Positions 6,149 to 12,865 of a stretch of DNA of 13,353 bases are shown in pieces. The notes below the pieces were generated by a model. The model was not told where the DNA came from, made no database searches, and was given only the letters and a program-made list of their open reading frames with translations. The stretch lies in NCBI GenBank assembly GCA_036395755.1, contig DASWCZ010000021.1, positions 1 to 13,353 of the forward strand, written 5' to 3'. Source of the DNA: Gp7-AA6 sp036395755. GTDB taxonomy: Bacteria; Acidobacteriota; Thermoanaerobaculia; UBA5066; Gp7-AA6. The stretch's first letter is position 1. Each line of letters begins with the position of its first letter. A program made the position numbers and the translations under genes.

Positions 6149-7291
6149 CTAGTTCTCGATCTCGAGCTTTGCCGCGACGCCGGCGTGATCAGACGGCCAG
6201 ATGAGCGTCAGCCCGTTCGAGACCCGGTCGGTCGCCGGGTTCGTCCCGAAGAGACCGGCGTCCAGGGTCTGAAAGTTTCCCGCCGCTCGGTAGAGCACCA
6301 GGTCGATCCGGCCGAAGTCGTCCGTCGGGCTCGGAAAAACGGAATTGGTCAGCAGCTCCGCGTTGCAGCACGTGCTGACGGTGACGCCCGGGTTCGCCTC
6401 CAACCACGCGTCGACGAAGCCCGCGCCGAGGAAGGAGGCGTAGGCGGGGGTCGTCGAGTCCCCGTTGGCGTTCGAGTTGGAATCCTCGACGAGAACGACG
6501 GCAAGCGTCGTGTTGGTCGGCCCCGCGAGGATCTCCGCGGCCTGCGCCTCGCGCACCAGCTCGGAGTCGCTCTCGAGATGCGTCGTCACGAAGCGGAAGC
6601 TCTTGCCGCGGACCTTCGCGTCGACCGAGGCCCAGCCCCTTTGCAGGACGAAGTTCTCCGTCGGAGAGATCGGGAACTCGATATTCGTGACGAAGTGGCC
6701 GGTCGCCGGGTTGGAGAGCTCGAGCTCCGACGTCCGAAGGTCGGTTCGCGCGAGGATGACCTCGTGGTCGGTCAGGCGGATGTCGGAGAGCTCGCCCGCC
6801 GCGGCGGCGGCTTCGGACAGGAAACCGGGGAATTCCGCATCGAACCCGGTCTCCTCAGCCACGACCGCGTAATGCAGGCCGCGCGCCTCGAGCGCCTGGA
6901 GGAGGATCGCCACGAAATCGTACTCGACGTGTTCGGCGTTCCCGGGGACGAAGTCGGCTGGAGTCTGACTGCGCCAGAGCGACGCCTCCTGGAGACCGAG
7001 CAGATCGGGCTCTGCCGCTTCGATCTCGCGAGCGAGACCCTCGGCGCGCGCGTTGAAATCGGTGAACTGGACCTTGGCCCAGACTTCCGAGACGGCCGCG
7101 ACGATCGCCGCGGGATCACCGCTTGCGACGGCGGCGACTGCGGGCGTCAGGTCCGCGCCGACGTACAGGTTGTCGGTCATCACGGTGACGGTCTTTCGGT
7201 TGCCGGCGTGTTCAGGCGGGGCGGCGGCGAGCGGTACGGCGAGCGCGACGGCGAGGAAGACGAGAGCAAGAGAACGGCTCCGCGTCGACAT
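6149..7291 (-). CDS. Exported endonuclease/exonuclease/phosphatase (EEP) family protein
   Basis: A 380-residue protein with a clear signal peptide: MSTRSRSLALVFLAVALAVP then LAAAPP, cleavage probably near residue 24. The EEP fold (DNase I / sphingomyelinase-like metal phosphoesterases) is seen in VMTDNLYVGADL (37-48), LLGLQEAS with Glu102, TTHLES with His238, DFGRIDLVLYR (325-335) and the terminal SDHAGV with Asp368-His369. The usual GDFNS strand is replaced by VEDSNSNANGD (Asp270, Asn272), so the catalytic D-x-N is kept though the preceding Gly is lost. The substrate could be nucleic acid, a phospholipid or a phosphosugar. ATG at 7291 follows GGGGG within a usable distance. It lies 47 bp downstream of the kinase-BRCT gene on the same strand, probably in one transcript. 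Confidence 0.85.
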   Translation of the reverse strand: MSTRSRSLALVFLAVALAVPLAAAPPEHAGNRKTVTVMTDNLYVGADLTPAVAAVASGDPAAIVAAVSEVWAKVQFTDFNARAEGLAREIEAAEPDLLGLQEASLWRSQTPADFVPGNAEHVEYDFVAILLQALEARGLHYAVVAEETGFDAEFPGFLSEAAAAAGELSDIRLTDHEVILARTDLRTSELELSNPATGHFVTNIEFPISPTENFVLQRGWASVDAKVRGKSFRFVTTHLESDSELVREAQAAEILAGPTNTTLAVVLVEDSNSNANGDSTTPAYASFLGAGFVDAWLEANPGVTVSTCCNAELLTNSVFPSPTDDFGRIDLVLYRAAGNFQTLDAGLFGTNPATDRVSNGLTLIWPSDHAGVAAKLEIEN

Positions 7292-7338
7292 GGAACCCCC
7301 GATCTCGGTCGGGACGCTACGGCGCTCGCCCGCCGGTG

Positions 7339-8520
7339 TCAATCTTTCTGGCGGCGCTTCCCGTCGCGTCGACCCGCCAGCCGCCAGAACTGCGCCTCGT
7401 TCAGGAGCGTGATGCGGTGTCCCTTTTCGCGCAGGCGCTTGATCTCCATCAGCTTGCGACCCCCGTCCCGGCCGGCGGCCTGAAGCGGATTCGGGCGGCC
7501 GCGGACGACGACCGTCGTCTTTCCCGAGGGGCTGCCGTGAACCATCGCTCCGGCCCGCCGCGCCGCGCGAACGGCTTCGTCCCGGCGCCGGGTCAGGATT
7601 CCGGTGAAGGCGAGGTGCGCGCCCGCGAGCGTTCGAAGCACTCCGGCCTTCAGCCGGGCGGGCGGATGGCTCAGGGCGTCGATGAGCTCCTGGGCGCTCT
7701 CGTATCGCTTCCGCCGCTCGCCGATACAGCGGTAGACGATCTCTTTCAGGTGATCGCTGCACGGGAGACCGCGAATCTCGCCGGTGCGGATCCGCGTCTG
7801 CGCGTCCCCCTTCACCAGCATTCCCAGGAGCTGCCCGACCTGGTACACGTCGTCGCGCGCCTGCCACTTGGGGACCGTGCCCGCGAGAATGTCGCTCGGG
7901 GCAGTCATCGGGTTGAGCGTGCCGGCGGTGATCCCCCGACGGTCGCTCTGGTGTCGCACGATCCCGAAATCCCCGAGCTTCAAGCTCCGGCCCTCGCAGA
8001 CGAAGACGTTCATCGGCGTCAGGTCGCGGTGGAGCATCTGGCCGCGGTGAAGCTTTCCGAGCACCTGGAGGATCCCCGCGATCTCGCGCCGCGCCGTCGA
8101 TTCCGGCCAGCCCCTGCCGGTCGAGTGCAGAAACGCGCGGAGGTCGCCCTGACGCGCGTACTCGAGCGTCAGGCAGTACAGAACGCGGCCGTCCGACCGC
8201 ATCAGCGGGAACGTGTCGTAGACGCGGATCGCTCGCGGGTGGTCGTCCAAGAGCTGCCCGAAGTAAGCCTCGCGCAGCCACCCGTCGATGCGCTCGCTCA
8301 CCTTGATGCAGACGATCGCCGGGACGACCCGCGAACGCCCGAGCCGGCTCGCGAGATATGCTTGGCCGAACCCGCCCTCGCCGAGGAGCCGATCGATGCG
8401 GTACTGGAGCCGCGTCTCCGGACTCGTGATGACCTGCGCCGGCGCGAGCAGATATCCGGTCCGCGCGAAGTGGGCGCGGGCGGACATCGGGAGGGTCGTG
8501 GCGGCGGTCGTGTGTTTCAT
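7339..8520 (-). CDS. Serine/threonine protein kinase-like protein with C-terminal BRCT domain
   Basis: About 393 residues from the ATG at 8520. The kinase domain (about 40-285) has GEGGFGQAYLA (47-57), Lys73 (CIKV), Glu84 as the likely alphaC partner, HRDLTPMNVFV (164-174, Asp166), DFG (184-186) and DDVYQVGQLLGML (223-235). The catalytic-loop Lys of HRDxKPxN is Thr168, and no APE motif is seen. After a short hinge, residues 297-384 look like a single BRCT domain of the DNA ligase/polymerase type: LAGAHLAFTGIL (Thr306-Gly307), RAARRAGAMV, then GGRKLMEIKRLREKGHRITLL (Lys356) and EAQFWRLAG. BRCT domains bind DNA ends or phosphoproteins. No membrane segment is present, so it is probably cytoplasmic. 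In-frame ATGs at 8565 and 8487 are alternative starts; none has a strong ribosome site. Kinase confidence is high; BRCT is assigned by pattern. Confidence 0.85.
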   Translation of the reverse strand: MKHTTAATTLPMSARAHFARTGYLLAPAQVITSPETRLQYRIDRLLGEGGFGQAYLASRLGRSRVVPAIVCIKVSERIDGWLREAYFGQLLDDHPRAIRVYDTFPLMRSDGRVLYCLTLEYARQGDLRAFLHSTGRGWPESTARREIAGILQVLGKLHRGQMLHRDLTPMNVFVCEGRSLKLGDFGIVRHQSDRRGITAGTLNPMTAPSDILAGTVPKWQARDDVYQVGQLLGMLVKGDAQTRIRTGEIRGLPCSDHLKEIVYRCIGERRKRYESAQELIDALSHPPARLKAGVLRTLAGAHLAFTGILTRRRDEAVRAARRAGAMVHGSPSGKTTVVVRGRPNPLQAAGRDGGRKLMEIKRLREKGHRITLLNEAQFWRLAGRRDGKRRQKD

Positions 8521-8607
8521 CAGACGGTTCGATCCGGGTTCCTCGCAAATCGATCGGGCGAGCATAGCGGATACGATCTCCCGGATCGCCCGGGCGTGGC
8601 GAGCGCA

Positions 8608-9354
8608 ATGACCAGACCTACCGCTCGAACCTGCTGCCCGATCGTGGAGCTCCGGCAATACACGCTCCATCCGGGAACGCGGGACGTCCTGATCGATCTC
8701 TTCGACCGGGAATTCGTCGAAAGCCAGGAAGCGCTTGGCATGACGGTCATCGGCCAGTTCCGGGACCTCGAGGACGCGAACCGATTCGTCTGGCTCCGAG
8801 GGTTTCGAGACATGCCGTCGCGCGCACGGGGGCTGGCGGATTTCTACGGTGGGCCGGTCTGGAAGGCGCACAGCGAGGCGGCCAACGCCACCATGATCGA
8901 CTTCGACGACGTCCTCCTGCTGCGCCCGGCGCGTCGGGGATCCGGTTTCTTAGTCGAAAACGCCGACCGTCCCCCGCCCGGCGCCCGCGAGGCGCCCGGA
9001 GGGCTGGTGGTGGCCACCGTCTATTCCTTCGATGCGCCTCCCGGAGCCGACTTTCTGGACTTCTTCGAGAGCGCGCTCCGGCCGGTGGTGACGGGCGCCG
9101 GCGCCTCGATCCTGGCGTACTTCGTGACCGAGGAGAGCGCGAACAACTACCCGGCCCTCCCGGTGAGAGAGGGCGAACAGGTTTTCGTGTGGTTCTCGCG
9201 CTTCGAGGGAGTGGCGGCACACGAGCGGCACGCCGCCGCCCTCGCCCAGTCCCGGCGATGGAGCGAGGTTTCGGAAGCCCTGGCGTGCCGTCTCAAAGGA
9301 CCTCCGGAAGTCCGGAAATTGTCGCCGACGGCCCGATCACGAATACACGGCTGA
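8608..9354 (+). CDS. NIPSNAP family protein
   Basis: A 248-residue protein with VELRQYTLHPGTRDVLIDLF near the N-terminus, then EALGMTVIGQFRDLEDANRF and VWLRGFRDMPSRARGLADFY. These are hallmarks of the NIPSNAP ferredoxin-like dimeric alpha/beta fold. A second, weaker half follows with VVATVYSFDAPP (about 132-143) and EQVFVWFSRFE. The molecular role of bacterial NIPSNAP proteins is not established. The ATG at 8608 is used; GTG at 8596, four codons earlier in frame, is an alternative. The gene is divergent from the kinase-BRCT gene across 87 bp, in which I find no convincing promoter in either direction. No defect is visible. Confidence 0.85.
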   Translation: MTRPTARTCCPIVELRQYTLHPGTRDVLIDLFDREFVESQEALGMTVIGQFRDLEDANRFVWLRGFRDMPSRARGLADFYGGPVWKAHSEAANATMIDFDDVLLLRPARRGSGFLVENADRPPPGAREAPGGLVVATVYSFDAPPGADFLDFFESALRPVVTGAGASILAYFVTEESANNYPALPVREGEQVFVWFSRFEGVAAHERHAAALAQSRRWSEVSEALACRLKGPPEVRKLSPTARSRIHG

Positions 9355-9393
9355 TTCCCGCTCGAATCGCCCCAGGGGCATGCAACTTCAGGG

Positions 9394-9425
9394 TTGCTTT
9401 TTGATTCTTCTGCACATAATGTGCA
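9394..9425 (+). promoter_or_regulatory. Candidate promoter with perfect palindrome upstream of SRPBCC-ArsR
   Basis: TGCACATAATGTGCA (9411-9425) is a perfect palindrome around a central A. It contains CATAAT (9415-9420), a plausible -10; TTGCTT (9394-9399) could be the -35, although the spacing is short at 15 bp. A palindrome over the -10 fits repression, and the ArsR-family gene two positions downstream is the natural candidate for autoregulation (inference). A smaller inverted repeat, GCAAC/GTTGC (9382-9386, 9393-9397), overlaps the -35. Confidence 0.5.
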
Positions 9426-9438
9426 ACCAGGAGGTTGC
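9423..9438 (+). promoter_or_regulatory. Ribosome-binding site inside a hairpin
   Basis: GCAACCAGGAGGTTGC forms a 6-bp stem (extendable to 8 pairs with one G-U) around an AGGA loop. The Shine-Dalgarno AGGAGG (9429-9434) lies partly in the loop and partly in the stem, 6 nt before the ATG at 9441. Folding would limit ribosome access, so translation may be controlled here. Confidence 0.5.
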
Positions 9439-9440
9439 GC

Positions 9441-9890
9441 ATGAGCACGGACCGCATCGAGAAGAGCGTCCTTCTGCGCGCGCCGAGATCCCAGGTCTGG
9501 CGAGCGATCGCGAACGCGGAAGAGTTCGGCGCCTGGTTCGGAGCCCGGCTCGAGGGCGGCTTCGCGCCGGGCTCCCGCGTCACGGGCCCGATCACGACGC
9601 CCGGCTACGAGCACCTGATCCTGGAGATCACGATCGAGCGGGTCGATCCCGAGCGACTCTTCTCCTACCGCTGGCATCCGTACGCAATCGAGCCGGGCGT
9701 GGACTACTCGGGCGAGCCGACGACGCTCGTCGAATTCCGCCTCGAGGATGCCGCTGGCGGGACCCGTTTGACGGTGACTGAGTCCGGCTTCGACCGCATT
9801 CCGGTTTCGCGCCGGGTCGAAGCTTTCCGGATGAACGACCAGGGCTGGGCCGAGCAGATGAAGAACATCGAGCGGCATGTCGCGGGGTAG
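9441..9890 (+). CDS. SRPBCC / AHSA1-like domain protein
   Basis: A 149-residue START-like (SRPBCC) protein. It begins IEKSVLLRAPRSQVWRAIAN and then AEEFGAWFGARLEGGFAPGS, the usual first strand, helix and GxWF region. ERLFSYRWHPYA and TLVEFRLEDAAGGTRLTVTE give the central sheet, and the C-terminal helix ends QGWAEQMKNIERHV. The fold forms a hydrophobic pocket; such proteins are often encoded beside ArsR regulators. The ATG at 9441 has a perfect AGGAGG 6 nt upstream. It overlaps the ArsR gene by 14 bp, so the two are translationally coupled. The ligand is unknown. Confidence 0.9.
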   Translation: MSTDRIEKSVLLRAPRSQVWRAIANAEEFGAWFGARLEGGFAPGSRVTGPITTPGYEHLILEITIERVDPERLFSYRWHPYAIEPGVDYSGEPTTLVEFRLEDAAGGTRLTVTESGFDRIPVSRRVEAFRMNDQGWAEQMKNIERHVAG

Positions 9891-10218
9891 CGCCGGGGCG
9901 GCCGGCCTCGCCCGCGCGGGGCCGGTCTTCGCGGCGCTCGGCGAGAAGACCCGGCTCGCGCTGGTGGCCCGGCTCTGCGCGCGCGGCCCGCAGTCGATCG
10001 CGCGCCTCACGACCGGCTCCGACGTCACGCGCCAGGCGATCACCAAGCACCTGCACGTCCTCGCCGGCGCCGGCCTCGTCCACGACGTCCGGCATGGTCG
10101 GGAACGCATCTGGGAGCTCGACGCGGAGGGGCTGGACCACGCGCGCCGCTGGCTCGACCAGATCTCGAAGCGGTGGGACGAGGCGCTCGATCGCCTGAAG
10201 AAGTTCGTCGAGGAGTAA
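9877..10218 (+). CDS. ArsR-family winged-helix transcriptional regulator
   Basis: 113 residues. The winged helix-turn-helix reads PVFAALGEKTRLALVARLC, then SIARLTTGSDVTRQAITKHL and HVLAGAGLVHDVRHGRERIW, the standard ArsR pattern of helix, recognition helix (TRQAITKHLHVL) and wing. The C-terminus is WLDQISKRWDEALDRLKKFV, seen in the ArsR subgroup that pairs with SRPBCC proteins. No CxC or other arsenic/metal ligand motif is visible, so metal sensing is unlikely. The ATG at 9877 lies inside the SRPBCC gene (14-bp overlap). The regulator comes second in the pair, whereas regulator-first is more usual. It probably binds the palindrome at 9411-9425. Confidence 0.9.
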   Translation: MSRGSAGAAGLARAGPVFAALGEKTRLALVARLCARGPQSIARLTTGSDVTRQAITKHLHVLAGAGLVHDVRHGRERIWELDAEGLDHARRWLDQISKRWDEALDRLKKFVEE

Positions 10219-10245
10219 CGGGCCGCCCGTCCCGCCGGCGTCGTC

Positions 10246-10569
10246 TTACCTGGCGAACAGCTCGGCCAGGGTCGAAAGGACCGCGTGCTGCGCGACGGGA
10301 GCGATGCGGCCCGAACGCCCTACGAGCCGTGATCGATCCACGGCTCGGATCTGGTCGAGCGCGATCATTCCCGCCTTCCCACGAAACCGGCACGGAACGC
10401 GGGTTGGATACGGCTGACCTCTCGTCGTCATCGGCGCGACGAGGACGGTTGCCATGTGAAGGTTCATCTCGTCGGGGGAGACGACGAGGCAGGGACGGGT
10501 CTTTCTGATTTCTCTGCCGACTGTCGGGTCGAGGGCGATCAAGAAGACGTCGAATCGGCGGACTACCAC
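10246..10569 (-). CDS. mazF: MazF/PemK-type endoribonuclease toxin
   Basis: A PemK/MazF fold toxin of about 107 residues, an mRNA interferase. VRRFDVFLIALDPTVGREIR then KTRPCLVVSPDEMN is the signature N-terminal half. TVLVAPMTTRGQPYPTRVPC is the central strand pair, and GMIALDQIRAVDRSRLVG the region around the conserved DQIRxVD. I place the start at GTG 10569 because AAGGA (10576-10580) is then 6 nt away and homologues start MVVRRFDV. The ATG at 10575 is in frame but abuts that ribosome site. The gene overlaps the antitoxin stop by 7 bp (13 bp with the ATG), as expected for a coupled toxin-antitoxin pair. It appears intact. Confidence 0.93.
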   Translation of the reverse strand: MVVRRFDVFLIALDPTVGREIRKTRPCLVVSPDEMNLHMATVLVAPMTTRGQPYPTRVPCRFRGKAGMIALDQIRAVDRSRLVGRSGRIAPVAQHAVLSTLAELFAR

Positions 10570-10826
10570 TCCCATTCCTTGTCGTCGAAGGAAGTCAGAG
10601 CCGCTTCCGGCCAGAGCGGCCGGTCGTCCCCGCGCTCAGCCATCTCGCGGAATCGGTCGTCCCAGCCCTTTCGAGGCCGCGAGGCCGGGCGCACGACGAG
10701 TTGCTTACGCCGGACCTCGAGCTCGAGCTCTCCCTGGAGACCTGCCTGCTCCACTACGACTCGCGGGATCCGGATCCCCTGGGAGTTGCCGATCCGGACG
10801 AGCCTGGTCTTGATCGTTGCGCTCAA
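10563..10826 (-). CDS. mazE: MazE-type AbrB-fold antitoxin
   Basis: 87 residues. The N-terminal swapped-hairpin DNA-binding domain reads TIKTRLVRIGNSQGIRIPRV then VVEQAGLQGELELEV (to about residue 37). The acidic C-terminal tail, WDDRFREMAERGDD to SFDDKEWEW, is the part that wraps the toxin. It neutralises MazF and, with it, represses the operon. The start is TTG at 10826; GGAGG 6 nt upstream supports it and no ATG fits. A strong promoter lies 21-50 bp upstream. The toxin gene follows directly with overlapping ends. Confidence 0.92.
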   Translation of the reverse strand: MSATIKTRLVRIGNSQGIRIPRVVVEQAGLQGELELEVRRKQLVVRPASRPRKGWDDRFREMAERGDDRPLWPEAALTSFDDKEWEW

Positions 10827-10846
10827 CGTGTCCCTCCGGGGGTCAC

Positions 10847-10876
10847 ATTGTAATCACGCATCGGCACCGACGTCAA
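10847..10876 (-). promoter_or_regulatory. Sigma70-type promoter of mazEF
   Basis: On the minus strand TTGACG (10876-10871) and TACAAT (10852-10847) are separated by 18 bp, a close match to the vegetative consensus. It ends 20 bp before the TTG start of mazE and lies just past the stop of the dehydrogenase gene (10901). A small inverted repeat, TCGG-CA-CCGA (10861-10870), falls in the spacer and might be part of the operator. Confidence 0.65.
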
Positions 10877-10900
10877 CGCTCCGACCCCTGAATCCGATCG

Positions 10901-12013
10901 TCAGCTCCGCAGGCTCTCGATGTCGATCACGAAGCGGTACTTCACGTCGGCCTTTACCGTGCGCTCGTAGGCCTCGTTGATCTTCTGGATCGGAATCATC
11001 TCCACGTCCGCGGCGATGCGGTGTTTCGCGCAGAAGTCGAGCATCTCCTGCGTTTCCCGGATCCCGCCAATTGCCGATCCGGCCAGGCAGCGGCGTTTGG
11101 TGAGGAGCTGCATGACGGCGAGCGGAGACGGCTCCTCGGGCGCTCCCACCAGCACCATCGTGCGGTCGCGGTGGAGAAGCCCGAGGTAGGCGTTGTAGTC
11201 GTGCTTCGCCGAAACCGTGTCGAGGATGAAGTCGAAACGCCCGGCGTTCCTCTCGAAGACGGTGGGATCGTTGGTGGCGATGAAATCGTCCGCGCCCAGT
11301 CGCAACGCGTCCTCGCGCTTGCCCGGTGAGTGGCTGAGCACGGTGACCTTCGCGCCCATTGCCTTCGCGAGCTTCACGCCCATGTGGCCGAGACCGCCCA
11401 GGCCCACGACCGCGACCTTGTCGCCCGCCTTCACGCCGAAGTGGCGCAGCGGTGAGTAGGTGGTGATGCCGGCGCACAGGAGCGGGGCGGCGCCGTCGAG
11501 CGGGATGCCCTCCGGGATGCGCAGGACGTAGTTCTCATCTACCGTGATCTGCGTCGAGTAGCCGCCGTAGGTCGGCGTCTTCCCGTCGCGCTCGTAACCG
11601 TTGTAGGTCGGTGTCATGCCCTTCTCGCAGTACTGCTCTTCGCCGGCCTTGCAGGCCTCGCACTCGCGGTCGGAATCGACGAAGCAGCCGACGCCGACGG
11701 TGTCGCCCGCTTTCCACTTCCGGACCTCGTTGCCGACCTCGGTCACCTTTCCGACGATCTCGTGCCCCGGAACCATGGGGAAGATCGAACCGCCCCACTC
11801 GTCGCGCGCCTGGTGGATGTCGCTGTGGCAAACGCCGCAAAAGAGGATGTCGATCAGGACGTCATGCGGGCCCGGCGCGCGCCGCTCGAACGTGAACGGG
11901 CCCAGGGGCGCTTTGGGAGCCGGAGCGGCGTAACCGCTGACGCGGATCTTTCCGGATTCTTCGGCGACGGCCGTCGCGGTTGCCCCGCTGGCCTCGTGTT
12001 CTCTTTCGCTCAT
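10901..12013 (-). CDS. Zinc-dependent NAD(P) alcohol dehydrogenase (YahK/AdhC type)
   Basis: A 370-residue medium-chain dehydrogenase that reduces aldehydes or oxidises alcohols. Catalytic zinc ligands: Cys59 (FCGVCHSD), His84-Glu85 (PGHEIVG) and Cys180 (LLCAGIT). The Rossmann motif is GLGGLGH (204-210). SHSPGKRED after the second strand favours NADP(H), as in YahK. The structural-zinc lobe reads VDSDRECEACKAGEEQYC: three Cys (118, 121, 129), while the position of the first Cys is Asp115. An N-terminal extension of about 20 residues (MSEREHEASGATATAV...) precedes the usual start of the fold. The ATG at 12013 follows AAAGGAA at 6 nt. It is transcribed away from the duplicated region; I see no clear promoter in 12014-12091. 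Confidence 0.93.
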   Translation of the reverse strand: MSEREHEASGATATAVAEESGKIRVSGYAAPAPKAPLGPFTFERRAPGPHDVLIDILFCGVCHSDIHQARDEWGGSIFPMVPGHEIVGKVTEVGNEVRKWKAGDTVGVGCFVDSDRECEACKAGEEQYCEKGMTPTYNGYERDGKTPTYGGYSTQITVDENYVLRIPEGIPLDGAAPLLCAGITTYSPLRHFGVKAGDKVAVVGLGGLGHMGVKLAKAMGAKVTVLSHSPGKREDALRLGADDFIATNDPTVFERNAGRFDFILDTVSAKHDYNAYLGLLHRDRTMVLVGAPEEPSPLAVMQLLTKRRCLAGSAIGGIRETQEMLDFCAKHRIAADVEMIPIQKINEAYERTVKADVKYRFVIDIESLRS

Positions 12014-12125
12014 CGGCTATTCCTTTCTGTCTGGTCGCGATCTTTGGTAATGAAACTCATCGCTGCAGGAATTAGGCCCCGATCTCCCGCGGCGGTTCAG
12101 CCTCGAACCAAAACCGCGGGGAATC

Positions 12126-12148
12126 CAACAGACTGTCGATTTGTCGAC
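12126..12148. promoter_or_regulatory. Conserved palindrome pair, copy 1
   Basis: CAACAGACTGTCG (12126-12138, one mismatch from a perfect palindrome) overlaps GTCGATTTGTCGAC (12135-12148, perfect GTCGA/TCGAC arms). Both occur in copy 2 at 13041-13063. They sit about 120 bp upstream of the sigma-54-like element, where enhancer-binding proteins often bind. Confidence 0.45.
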
Positions 12149-12258
12149 GGCCGACTCGCCCGCGTTCCTCTCTCACCAGGCTCAGTCGCCCGAGCGGAAC
12201 TTCCTCGGCCGCAAGGCGTTGAAGGCGGCGCGGCTGCCTATCTGGGCGCCACGCCCCC

Positions 12259-12275
12259 TGGCACGCTGCTTGGCT
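12259..12275 (+). promoter_or_regulatory. Sigma-54-like promoter element, copy 1
   Basis: TGGCACGCTGCTTGGCT. TGGCACG matches the -24 box exactly and TTG falls at the -12 box, but the expected GC there is GG, with GC one base later. It is kept in copy 2 (13172-13188) with one change. The ATG is about 40 bp downstream, which suits the predicted start of transcription. Confidence 0.4.
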
Positions 12276-12313
12276 TAGTCATCCGGTCGATTGGAGTCAA
12301 AGAGGAGCACCCG

Positions 12314-12865
12314 ATGGAGACGATGAAGCGGTTCGAGTTTACGAATACGGCGGTCCGGGAGTCCACGGCAACAGATGCAATCCAGGACTTCCCCCCCGCA
12401 ATGAGCATCCGAACAGTGAGCAGAGCCAAAGCAATTTACTGGGCGGCGACAGGGATTGTGTGTTCCGTCATGGTGTTCAGTGCCATCAACTTCAATCTAA
12501 ACGACCCGTTGGGCCCGATGAAAGGAGGCTTCGCCCATTTAGGGTTCCCGAACTACTTCAAGATAGAGCTCACCGTTGCCAAGATCCTTGGAGTGTTGGC
12601 GCTTTTAATACCCAATATCCCAGCCAAAATAAAAGAGTTCGCTTACTTCGGTTTTGCAATCACCTTGATCTCGGCCAGCATCGCCCATTTTTCCAGCGGC
12701 GATGGTGTGATGTTCATCATTGACCCGCTGATGTTCTTCGGCGTGTTGACCGTCTCTTATTTGTATCTCCGCAAGATCAAAGCGCTGAGAGTGTCGCGTA
12801 AACAAGGTCTGGCGTCGCTCGACAGTCGCTCTTCAACAAACTGGGCTGGTTCGCCGGCCCTCTGA
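12314..12865 (+). CDS. DoxX-like membrane protein with captured N-terminal leader
   Basis: 183 residues from ATG 12314. Residues 30 onward (MSIRTVSRAKAIYW) are a four-helix DoxX-like (DoxX_2) protein: helices at about 37-57, 78-99, 103-121 and 133-150, with GFPNYFKIELTVAKILGVLA, KEFAYFGFAITLISASIAHF and a DPLMFFGVLTVSYLYL end. Function is unknown; family names come from quinol oxidase-associated subunits. Residues 1-17 (METMKRFEFTNTAVRES) derive from the first codons of a duplicated oxidoreductase gene (compare METMKAVRVHEYGG at 13226) read in a shifted frame. The ATG at 12314 has GAGGAG 7 nt upstream; the native-looking ATG at 12401 has no good ribosome site. GC over 12481-12720 is about 48% by my count, far below the neighbours, which suggests horizontal transfer. 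Confidence 0.82.
   Translation: METMKRFEFTNTAVRESTATDAIQDFPPAMSIRTVSRAKAIYWAATGIVCSVMVFSAINFNLNDPLGPMKGGFAHLGFPNYFKIELTVAKILGVLALLIPNIPAKIKEFAYFGFAITLISASIAHFSSGDGVMFIIDPLMFFGVLTVSYLYLRKIKALRVSRKQGLASLDSRSSTNWAGSPAL

Larger units (their letters stand above)
12092..12364. repeat. Duplicated control region and 5' gene end, copy 1
   Basis: About 270 bp that align along their length with 13008-13277 (offset 912-916 bp, few indels; I estimate roughly three quarters identity by eye). It runs from GCGGTT through the palindrome pair, AAGGCGTTGAAGGC, TGGCACGCTGCTTGGCT, a GAGGAG ribosome site, ATGGAGACGATGAAG and on to CGGTCCGGGAGTCC. One G is missing after ATGAAG relative to copy 2, which shifts the former oxidoreductase frame. 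Similarity stops at 12364. This is the main content of the 300-bp gap 12014-12313. Confidence 0.85.

Noticed and set aside
6062..7483. 473-codon plus-strand frame opposite the EEP gene
   Set aside because: No recognisable fold, and the antisense frame has a signal peptide and EEP motifs in order.
7336..8607. Upstream extension of the NIPSNAP frame to a 672-residue protein
   Set aside because: The extension is antisense to the kinase-BRCT gene and Arg/Ala-rich; NIPSNAP homology begins after 8608.
8521..8871. N-terminal extension of the kinase-BRCT protein up to 8871
   Set aside because: It overlaps the NIPSNAP gene head-on and has no kinase-family similarity; starts at 8520-8565 are more plausible.
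10173..10508. Plus-strand frame across the ArsR end and mazF
   Set aside because: Arg-rich shadow of the two real genes, with no domain.
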